Shown piece after piece: positions 12,509-22,473 of a DNA stretch of 64,000 nucleotides (the first letter of the stretch is position 1; each line of letters begins with the position of its first letter). Made by a program: the position numbers and the translations under genes. The stretch is from Calamus simplicifolius (taxonomy: Eukaryota > Streptophyta > Magnoliopsida > Arecales > Arecaceae): contig UESW01004235.1 of the NCBI GenBank assembly GCA_900491605.1, positions 731,462 to 795,461 on the forward strand, in the 5' to 3' direction. Below the pieces are notes generated by a model. It had not been told where the DNA came from. It searched no databases and saw only the letters and a list, made by a program, of their open reading frames with translations.

Positions 12509-13426
12509 TACTATACCCTCAACTCAACTTATCTAAGCCTTTTCCTAATTACATGGGGTCGGCTACATGAATTTGCTTCCTTTACTCTACTCTATTCAGA
12601 CTAAATTGACACTCAAATTACAAACAATTATATCTCTCTTTATTATTTCTATCCATGTTAGTTTAGGTCTACCTCTACCTCTATCATTACCATGAACTAT
12701 TAAAAGATCACTCTTTCTAACTGGAGTATCTAAAGGTCTTTGTTGTATATGTCCAAACCATCATAATCGATTTTCTCCCATTTTATCTTTAATTGGGGCT
12801 ACTCCTATTATTTCTTGTATATATTTATTTCTAATTCTATCTTTTAAAGTTTTACTACATATCCATCATAATATGCGCATTTATTCATATGTTGTTTTAG
12901 TTTTATCCAACACTCTATTTCATATAGCATAACTGGCCTAGTAGCAGTTTTATAAAATTTTTCTTTCAATTTTAATGGGATGCGTTGATTATACAATACT
13001 CTCAAAACACTCCTCTACTTAATCCATCTACTTTAATTTCATGATTCACATCTTCACCTATTTACTTTCTTGTTGGATAATTGATCTCAAATACCTAAAT
13101 TTTTCACTCCTTGGTATCTTTAAGTTTGCAATCTTCACTGTCTCTTCATTTGTATTTTTACTTCCACTAAAATTATATTTCATGTTTTCAGTTTTAATTT
13201 CACTAATCTTGAAACCTGTAGATTCTAAAGCCTCTCCAAATCTTCAGCTTAGCATTTACTTCGGATTAGTTTTTCAATCAACACTGTATCATCTACAAAT
13301 AACATACATCATGAGATATTATCTTGAATATGTTTGATTAATTCATTCATAACTAGCGCAAAAAGATACAGATTTAAGGCAGATCCTTGATGCAAACATA
13401 CAATAATTGAAAACTCACTGGTTTCT

Positions 13427-15127
13427 TGTAACAACCCGGGCTCGCAAACTTTCGAACCCATTTCGTTACAAGAAAGCAAGACGAACAAGGTCCACACCAA
13501 CTTGGGCCATCACAGCCCAAAAGGGATATTGGTACCTTGTCCTTCTTACTTTACAACATATAAACCACTCAACCAACTTCTAATTTTTTGATGTGAGACT
13601 ATTGAGAGGGGCATCATAATCTACCCCCCTTACAGTGGCGACGTCCTCATTGCCAGGGGCACATGATCATAACCATCAGACAGGCAGGATTCTAGAGGTG
13701 GCCCCCACAGGTTCAAGAGGTAGCTCCCATTAATGTAGCACTTTGCCCTATGGCCCCCACCTTCTGTGGCCCTCACAGGTTCAAGAGGTGGCTCCCATCG
13801 ATGTAGCACTTTGTTCCTGTGTGGCACTTAGTTTTTGCACTTTCGGCTGGTGCGTGGCTCTGATACCATATTGTAACGACCCGGGCCCTGGTCCTGCAGC
13901 ACCCACGAACCCATTTCAGGCAGGCAGGATTCTAGAGGTGGCCCCCACAGGTTCAAAAAGTGGCTCTCATCTTCTATGGATGTAGCACTTTGCCTTGTGT
14001 GGCACTTAGCTCATACACTTTCGGCTGATGCATGGCTCTGATACCATATTGTAATGATCTGGACCCGTAAACCTACGAACCCGTTTCGTTACAAGAAAGC
14101 AAGACGGACAAGGTCCATACCAACTTGGGCCACACAGCCCAAAAAAGATCCAATTGGTACATTGTCCTTCTTACTTTAAATATATAAACCACTCAACCAA
14201 CTCTCAATTTTCGATGTGGGACCATTGGGAAGGGCATCACAATCTACCTTCCTTACAGAGGTGACGTCCTCGTCGCGAGGGGCACATGATCATAACCATC
14301 AGGCAGACAGAATTCTAAAGGGGCTCCCACAGGTTCAAAAGATGGCTCCCATCCCTCATGGATGTAGCACTTTGCCCTATGTGGCACTTAGCTCCTGCAC
14401 TTCCGGCTAGTGCATAGCTCTGATACCATTTTGTAATGATTCGAGCCTCGGCCCTGCAGCACCCACGAACCCGTTTCGTTACAAGAAAGCAAGATGGATA
14501 AGGTCCATACCAACTTGGGTTACGAACCCGTTTCGTTACAAGAAAGCAAGACAGATAAGGTCCATACCAACTTGGGCCACCACAGCCCAAAAGGATCCAA
14601 TTGGTACTTTGTCCTTCTTACGTTACAATATATAAACCACTCAACCAACTCCCAATTTTTCGATATGGGACTATTAGGAGGGGCATCACAATCTACCCTT
14701 CTTACAAAGGCGACATCCTCGTCGCTAGGGGCACATGATCATAACCATCAGGCAAGCAGAATTCTAGAGGTGGCCCTCACAGGTTAAAAGGTGGCTCCCA
14801 TCAATGTAGCACTTTGCCCTATGGCCCCCACAGGTTCAAGAGGTGGCTCCCATCGATGTACAACTTTGCCCCTGTGTGGCACTTAGCTCTTGCACTTCCG
14901 GTTGGTGCGTAGCTTTGATACCATATTGTAACGATCGGGCCCTGGGCCCGCAGTACCCACGAACCCGTTTCGTTACAAAAAAGCAAGATGGACAAGGTCC
15001 ACACCAACTTAGGCCACCACAGCCCAAAAGGCATCCAATTGTACCTTGTCCTTCTTACTTTATAAGATATAAACCACTCAACCAACTCCCAATTTTTCGA
15101 TGTGGGACTATTGGGAGGGGCATCACA
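13427..15127 (-). mobile_element. tandem TRIM retrotransposon array (five LTRs)
   Basis: Five ~190-260-bp direct repeats, ending TG...CA when read on either strand, lie at 13427-13618, 13872-13917 (partial), 14050-14241, 14432-14690 (internally duplicated) and 14927-15127. They are separated by ~130-260-bp spacers. On the minus strand each LTR is followed by TATGGTATCAGAGC, the initiator-tRNA-Met primer site, and each spacer ends in a G-rich polypurine tract (GGGGGGTAGAT at about 13621-13631). The whole array is flanked by one 5-bp duplication, TTTCT (13422-13426 and 15128-15132). No coding capacity, hence TRIM. Confidence 0.9.
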
Positions 15128-16935
15128 TTTCTTCTATTATTATTTTAGCAATAGTTATTATTCTATCATACATATCTTTTATCAATTCTATGTACCTTTT
15201 GATAACTCTTTTTTTCCTCTGAAACCCACCATATTATTTCTCGAGGTACTCTATCATATGCTTTTTTTAATCAATATAGACTATATGAAGGTCTTTTTTT
15301 CTTTTTCCTATACTTTTCCAATAATCTCCTTAATAGATAAATTGCTTTTAGTTAATCTTTCAAGCATAAATCCAAATTAATTTTTGACACAAAAGTTTTA
15401 GCTCTTATTTGATTTTCTATTACTTTCTTCCATAATTTCATTGTATCACTCATCAACTTATTCCCTCTACAATTTGTATAGTTTTGGATATCTTCTTTAT
15501 TTTTGTATATGGATATTAATATATTTTTTCCTCAATCATCCAGTATTCTTTTAGTTGCTACAATCCTGTTAAATAAATTGGCTAACCGCACACTCCAATC
15601 TCTCCTAAGCATTTTCAAACCTCAATAAGGATCGCATTTGGCCCTAATGCCTTTCATTTTTCATTTTACTCAAAACATTTTTAACCTCAAGCATGCTAAA
15701 TCTACGAAAAAATTTATTTTCATTTGTTACTCCTAGGTTATCACGTCTTTCTACCCTTAAATTCACTAAATTATTTTTATTTAATAATTTTTTTAAAATA
15801 ACTTTTTCATCATTCTTTTATCTCTTCTTCTTTTACTAAGACTTTCATCTTCATCTTTAACACATTTAATATAATCAAGATCTTTTGTTTTATTTTCTTT
15901 TAGTTTTTTACTTTATATATAGTCTTTTCATCTTCTTTCGTATCTAGTCTATTATATAAATCATCATAAGCTTTAGGTTTGATATTACTTACCGCTTTTT
16001 TAGCTTCTTTCTTTGCATCCCTATACTTTTTAAAACTTTCTTCATTCCTAGCCTCTTGCCAAATTTTGTAGTTTGTCCTTTTAAGCTTGATGGCAACTTG
16101 AACTTTTTCATTCCACCATTAAGTTTTTTTTTTAGTAGTCCTATCCCTTTTGATTCTTCTAAAACCTCTTTTGCTGTGTTTTTTTATGTATTTAGTTGTT
16201 TTGTTCCATATTAGCTTAGGATTATTATCTATATTCGTAATCATTTCTCTTATTAACTTTTCTTTAAATAATTCTAGTTTTTCTCCTTTCAAATTCTACC
16301 ATTTAATTTTTGAATTAATAGTTTTACGTTTTACTCTAAATTTTATTTTTATCCATATGTCTGCTATCATTATCCCATATTGTGAAGTTAAACTTTCTTC
16401 TGAAATAACTTTATAATTTTTGCATGTTATTTTATTTCTTAGTTAAGAAAAGGTCTGTTTGACTTTTAATAGCTCCACTTTTAAATGTTATTAAATATTC
16501 TTCTCTCTTTTTGAAACAAGTATTTGCTATTGTGAGATCATACGCTACTGCAAATCTAATATGCTCATACCGGCTTTATTTCTATCTCCAAATCCAAACC
16601 CTTCATGCACCATTTCATATCATCCCTCTATTTACCTACATGTCCATTAAAATATTCTCCGTATATATCTATTCTTCTTGCGATATTTCTTGCATTACTT
16701 CATTTATACTTCATTTATGCCTTTCTAAAATTGTCTTAGTTCATTGATCTAATTCTACTTGTGGTGCATATACACCAATTATGTTAATTATATTATTCTC
16801 AATTATAAATTTTAGTGATATAATCCGATCTCCTTTCCTAGTCACCTTAACAACATACTCAACTTAACTCAACTCATCTAAGCCTTTTCCCAACCTTAAC
16901 AACATATTTCTTAAAATTTTTGTCTACAATTATTC

Positions 16936-17316
16936 CTACTCTATATTTATTTTATATTTTTCAGTATAATATAATTTATATCCTGTATTCTTTATTTCTC
17001 TAGATCTTTCACCTATCCATTTAGTCTCTTGTAAGCATATTATATTTACTTTTCTCCTAATCATAGTGTCCATCATCTCGATTGCTTTACTTGTTAGTGT
17101 TCCTATGTTCCAAGTTGCTACTCTAAGTTGACTATCATGAATTAACTTCTTTACCCATACTCGTCCGTAGTGCAAGAACCCTTGCTCATTTATCACCGTA
17201 CCTGAGTGCCTGTGCGGCACCCTTTGCCCATTTTTCAAAACATCCAGAGGCAGATGCAACATGTCTCTTAATGGGGATGTTCTATCCCTTCGCATAATTT
17301 GATTTAGTAGATTCAT
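16936..17316 (-). pseudogene. RTE LINE endonuclease (APE-type) N-terminal part
   Basis: A 126-codon frame with LRVATWNIGTLTSKAIEMMD and INIICLQETKWIGERSREI-like words typical of RTE apurinic-like endonucleases (the enzyme that nicks the target). The frame breaks after TEKYKINIE, where relatives continue toward the catalytic His. It belongs to the LINE spanning 12518-17417. Confidence 0.85.
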
Positions 17317-17426
17317 GTTTTAGAGAATCTGACCGAGTTTTACGCTGGCTGTCAGCTATCTAACGCAATCCTCTTCGTTTACTCGGGCTTGGGACTGACC
17401 TTGGCAGAGTTTAGATGTACTATACC

Positions 17427-18989
17427 TTACTAGTGCTAAATCAAGACTTGATACCAACGTGTACCGAGTCTTAGTATGCTAATCTGACCCGCATACCAAG
17501 CATACAGATATTGTACCAATGGCATATCGGTACAGGATCCGATATCAAGATGGCAAACTTTATTTATAATAGTCATTATTTTAATATTAAAAAACTCCAA
17601 ATCATATAAGATGGGGCAAATAATGGTCCCTGTGACCATTATAAGAGTTAATAGTAGTTTGTTAGGTGGTTTCTTGTGAGAACAATATTATAATTGAAAC
17701 CCTGATCTTAGCCATATCATATAGCAAATTAAATGTTATTTGGAAGCTGAAATATATCTCTTTATAAGAATCTATCATTGCCTCAATCATTCATTCTACA
17801 AATTTGAATAATATGATCTATTAATCTTATCCATTGATGTTTTATCAATAATTAGTCCTAGTTCAGTTTTATTCTCTCAAGTTTATCCGTACCACGAATT
17901 GGCACGTTTCAACATCATATCGATACAATTTGGTATGGGATGTATCATGTCGAACCAACGGTATATCAATAAGGTGGATCAGGAGGCTTCAACTAATGAA
18001 TCGCTCTAAATTGGGCCGAATTCGATAGTTTGATTTGGTTCAGTTTGGAATGATTTAGTTTGGTTTGATATGCCGATATAGGATTGGTACGAACAGTTCG
18101 AAGAGGTTTAGGTTGGTTTGCACCCCATATTAAACTAAGAAGCTAAATTGTCCCAGTTACAGATAGATTTAGCTTGGTTCGCCTCAAACCACTTGATTTG
18201 GGATAGTTTGGTATATAATGTATTTTCTAATGTCATCTCCCATTTTCCTTCCCATGAATATTTCATGCTTAGTTCTCACTTTAGGAAAAGTAGATATGCT
18301 TAATGTACTAACTCTATGGTCCAATCTCTCTTTTAATCCCTCTTTTTCTGTAACTTCTTTCATCTTCCATTTTCACTTTAAATAAGCCCATTAATTTCTT
18401 ACCTAAAAAAGCCAATCAATTGCCTGTTTCATCTCCTTCCATTACTTATACACTTCACAATATAGACCTATGTCTTTATTTTTTCAGACAATCTTTTTTA
18501 CTCCAGAGTAAATTTGTAATGAAATAAAAACAAAGAAATGTTCATCACAGTATATCACGAAATTTAACAGAAAGCATTTTACGAAGATAGGTAAACTTAT
18601 ATATCCAGATCCTAACAGTTTGTAAAACTAAAAGCCTAGTATTTTTCCTGAGCAAAACTAAAAACCTTAAAAGTTTAGAAGCATTTGTGGCTAAAAGACA
18701 AACAAACAAATATATGGAGTACCATGGAAAAAGGGAAATAAAAAAAAGGTCAAGCAACAGCACAAGAAAAAAGGAGCTGTAATTGTATCCAGTAACTTAT
18801 GTCCAACTCAGTTATATCATATTTAAGAGAGAATCTCATCAACAAATCATGTTTGAAAAATTGTGTCAACTGTTAGTTTCTTGAACAGCTAAATGATTGT
18901 TAATCCACCAAGCGATGATCGCAAAGTAGAAGAAGAAACAAAAATACAAACCACAAGAGTTATATCCTACTATCAATTGAAAAATACTT
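17427..18989. other. GH3 copy A intron 2, 5' part, unidentified repeat-like sequence
   Basis: No gene. 17440-18240 contains repeated GGTAC/TACCG and TTTGGTTTGG-like words suggesting an old transposon. I cannot find termini or a family. Confidence 0.45.
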
Positions 18990-18991
18990 GC
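18990..18991 (-). promoter_or_regulatory. non-canonical GC splice donor, intron 2 of copy A
   Basis: On the minus strand exon 2 ends ACCAG and the intron begins GCAAGT. The extended match AG|GCAAGT is the usual context of functional GC-AG introns. Copy B has AG|GTTAGC at the same codon. The next acceptor (TTAG at 11194-11192) restores the Arg codon in frame. Confidence 0.8.
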
Positions 18992-20430
18992 CTGGTAGCT
19001 CCAAGACCAACATTATGTGGGAAAATGGTAGCTTTATAGACATTATTATGACCATGAACAGCATCAATGCCATAGATCATTGGAATTCCCAGACGGGTAG
19101 AAAGAGCAGCTTTCTGCATCTCATTTACCATATTCACCCAAGTCTCCGCAGAAGCTTTAGGAGCAGGCACGCTACCTCCCCCACTCAATACACTACCTAC
19201 ACCACATATTCAATTTAACAAGAACAGAATCAACTTTTCATGCTCTATCTGTTTTCTGAATTAAATCAAGAGCTCGTACCTATGAAATATTTATTTATGA
19301 CTTCAGCTGTTGCGTTTTCCCTTGCAATTTGTGACATCTGACCAATCTTCTCAGCCAGAGTCATCCGGCTTAATAGGTCATTTATTCGAACATTCAGAGG
19401 TTGCTTTGGGTCCTTATACTTCAAATACTCTGTTCCTCCCACTGCCACCCAGCAGCATAAGAATAGAGGGATAAATACCAGGCATCGGGAGTACTCCATC
19501 TTTATGGTGAACTATAACCCCTTGTTTCCTATCCTATAAGGAGATGAGCTAAAGTAAGATACAAGTGAGGGAAACTTCTGAAAAATAGTACTGGTAACAA
19601 AATTCATTGACACCAAAGGAATAAAATCATAACTAAAATTGTAAATATATTTAGGTAAGCAATCCACAGTTACAATTATCTAGGTAGATTGTGCTGCACA
19701 GGTACAAGAGAAGACATTGCTAAGATATTTAACTAATTCCATTTCTTTTAATGGTTTGAAATAACTATTGATTCAGAGGTACAGAATCATCCCTAAGTTC
19801 AATCCTTGTACCATGAACATTGGTTGACAAAATTCTAACTAGAGCCAAACTACAAGAAATATTTTCTAAACAAATAATGTCCAGAAAAATATGCAACAGT
19901 TGCAAAATAGACGGAGAAAAAGAAAATTAATAAGAATTGAAAAATATTAAACCATAATAGCATTAGATGAATTTTGAAATGGAAAATGGGATTGCAGAGT
20001 TCTGATAACTTACAGAAAATAAAAGGCTAGATCTAGACACTCCTAGATTTAAAAACACTGCCGCATTAAAGATGTGGGATACCATGACTATATAGAATTT
20101 AACAGAGTTGATATAGGAGTTAATATGACATGTCCACCGAAAAAGCAAGGTATTACTTCACGCCAGCACCAAGGAATGAGTACAGGACCACTTTAGCTTT
20201 TGACATTTCAACAGCATACAATACCAACAGGAAACCATATCTACAGACATCATCAACCAACATAAAGTTATCTCCTATCTGGAAAACATAAAGATACGCC
20301 ATGGATTGATGGCATGAATGTTCTGGAATAAAACACAGACACCACTGCCAATAAAATCACGACGTTTGAAGTTTCTCAAGTATGCCATTTCCGTCCATAT
20401 TATCATGTGGCGAGCCATAAGCCACAAGAT

Positions 20431-20628
20431 AGGTTTGAATCATGAATTCATACGCTTGATAGGGACGTTTGGAATCTTTAGCTTGTGGCCTATCTCAAGC
20501 CAAAGACTCAAAATAAAAAAAGAAAAAAAGAAAAAAGAATGACAAGTTTGAATCATGATCACATATGTTTGATAAGGACATTTGGGACCCTTATAGCATG
20601 TGGGCTATCTCAAGCCAAAGGCTAGAAA
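20431..20628. repeat. tandem duplication of ~80-115 bp in the leader intron of copy A
   Basis: Two diverged copies (about 20431-20510 and 20549-20628) both begin GTTTGAATCATGA and end CTATCTCAAGCCAAAG. They are separated by an A-rich linker. Confidence 0.75.
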
Positions 20629-20735
20629 CAATTGAAGAAAAAAAAATGAAAAATGAGACAAGATGAAACCCATATTTTTCCAACTCAAGGATCAGAGATC
20701 CAACTCACGCAAGGGTGATCCAACTCCTTTTTCCT

Positions 20736-20884
20736 TTCTTTTTTTCTTAACGAACAAAAAGGTCGTTTCTTTTTGCTTTACAAAATGTCGAGATCCAAAG
20801 CTACAAAGCTTTCTTTTTTTCTTAACGAACAAAAAATACGTTTCTTTTTGATTTACAAAATGTCGAGATCCAAAGCTACAAAGC
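20736..20884. repeat. ~75-bp tandem duplication, nearly identical
   Basis: Two adjacent copies share CTTAACGAACAAAAA, TTTACAAAATGTCGAG and ATCCAAAGCTACAAAG. The few differences suggest a recent duplication. It lies in the predicted 5'-UTR intron of GH3 copy A. Confidence 0.85.
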
Positions 20885-21063
20885 CAAAGCAAAAGAGAAT
20901 CCTAAGCAGCAAAAAAACCAAAAAGAGAGAATGGCAGCAGGGGAAACAGCAAAATAACAGCAGAAAGAAGTAAAGAGAGAACATACCAGACCAGTCATTA
21001 ATTAGAACCCAAAATGGAGGAAAAGTGTGTGAAGGGGACTGGGAGGGAGAGGAGGATTTATAG

Positions 21064-22473
21064 AGTGGCATGGGTTTTAACCCTCGAGTAACGGCGAGGT
21101 AAATTTACTGCCAATAAAAAGTTGGACTTCAGCGCAATTGATGATTGGAATTCTACACCTAATAAATGTCGGCGGATGAAAACTAATAGGCGACAGCAAG
21201 CAATAAAGAGAGAATCAAGGTTGAGATACGCGCTCGTTGCAAGTTTCAACGACCCGCCAACACCGCACGGCTCCAGCCAATGCTAAGAAGTCTTCGGGTC
21301 TATAAAAATGGAGCGCTCTAACCACTTGGATTTTAAAAACTGGCGAATCGGGTGAAGTCAAAATAGGCTTCGTTGCTACGGATCGACCTTCACCAGGTCA
21401 ACCAAAGGCTTGCGAACATAACAAATAACAAATTTATTCATTTATTTACTTGTTTGTCTTGTGTGCTCTGGACTCTGGAGCGATACATATGACGGCATAC
21501 TGCTGTATCTACAATGATCTAATCATCAAGGCCAAAACAACATCAAGTGAATTTTTATAAGCATATTTTTTTTTTTTTTGTCAATCGATATAAAATAACT
21601 AGTCAGAATCTATTCCAGATCGGATTGATGTTAAAAGGATGATTCCAGGGCAAAACTCTATCATTGTTTCATGTATAGCTTTATTCTCATGTCCATCAAT
21701 GTTCACATGCTTGAGTCAATTTTAATATTATTTGTCTAATACTTCAAACTTATTTACTGGCCTAATTAATTCGTTAGCGGATCAAAATCACATGATTCAA
21801 ACATTCAAATGAAAGTTAATTTGTAGCAAGTAAATTTGAGTTATAAGCATATAATTTTTTTCTTTTTCATCTCATGTAAAATTATTTTAGGATATTACAG
21901 ACCGGTGCGAGAACTAAATCACTAGATTAGTGAAATATGAGAACTTAAATAGGTGAATGTTTAATTCCACTATTTGTTGGAAAGATCTTGCATGGTTATA
22001 CAAGATCAAGGAGAGTTCTAATAATGATTATTATAAATGATATTAAAGAAAACTTATATGATAGATCATGTAAAATAGAAAGAAACTAAATGGACATAAC
22101 ATACTATGTGGAAGAACATATAAGAATCATCTTAAGGTGATGAGTATTGGAACGCTTTATGCCCATCTATTGGCTTAATTAATCTGTTAACCAATTAGGT
22201 CTATATAATCTCAAACCATTCTTTTCTATTCAGCATGGAACCATTTTTATAGGATATTATAAGTGTTTAATCCTAAATGTACCATAAAGATATATATTAA
22301 ATACTCATTGAGTTCAAGGCTAACTTTTTTTGAATGAAGTCTCCAGTCCAAAAGAAGTTTGCTATGTCCCAAAATACCACAGCCCTTTAGCTTCTTAAAC
22401 AAAAACACAAAATGGTGGCTTAAATCATCCTCGAGAATTTAACATTAGCAGAACTACATGACAAAAGAGTTTT
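21064..22473. other. intergenic between GH3 copies A and B
   Basis: About 1.4 kb containing the upstream promoter region of copy A and the 3' flank of copy B (both minus strand). No other gene, terminal repeat or tandem array is recognised. Confidence 0.6.

Larger units (their letters stand above)
12518..17417 (-). mobile_element. near full-length RTE-clade LINE in GH3 copy A intron 2
   Basis: Minus-strand non-LTR retrotransposon bounded by perfect 9-bp target duplications TACTATACC (12509-12517 and 17418-17426). Without the nested TRIM array it is about 3.2 kb, the usual RTE length. The 5' end encodes the APE endonuclease start (LRVATWNIGTLT, CLQETKWIGE; about 17140-16950). RT follows, with LHQGSALNLYLFALVMNEL near 13400-13330 directly after the TRIM. 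The 3' end carries the plant-RTE tail that reads GGCTTAGATAAGTTGAGTTGAG. Many stops and frameshifts make it dead. Confidence 0.9.
8134..19499 (-). pseudogene. GH3 beta-D-glucan exohydrolase copy A, frameshifted
   Basis: Nine exons: 19499-19280, 19196-18992, 11191-11101, 10967-10822, 10314-10071, 9923-9819, 9322-9140, 8922-8718, 8620-8134. They would encode about 628 residues of an apoplastic family-3 glycosidase that releases glucose from cell-wall beta-glucans and oligosaccharides. Visible: N-terminal signal peptide (about 1-23), RMTLAEKIGQM, KHYVGDGGT, nucleophile Asp308 in GFVISDWQG, LVLLKNGK, CGGWTIAWQG and the acid/base Glu514 in EQPYAET. The last exon is 487 nt against 488 in copy B: one base is lost at about 8370-8371, in the GRPLVIEP codons. 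This creates a TGA at 8366-8364 and removes about 75 C-terminal residues. All other splice sites and frames are intact, so the loss is recent or a sequencing error. Intron 2 has a GC donor. Confidence 0.9.
19500..21063 (-). promoter_or_regulatory. 5' leader, leader intron and TATA box of GH3 copy A
   Basis: A TATAAAT box is read on the minus strand at 21062-21056. A CT-rich leader follows about 30 bases on and ends at a donor CTG|GTATGT (exon edge 20987). An acceptor TTATAG|GATAGG (exon edge 19533) leads 34 bases later into the start ATG at 19499. This predicts a 1.45-kb 5'-UTR intron. All signals are visible; the assignment is inferred from their spacing. Confidence 0.55.

Noticed and set aside
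13430..15085. Several short ORFs starting MGCGGPSWYGP or MAPIDVALC
   Set aside because: They repeat with the TRIM LTR/spacer period and have no coding signature.
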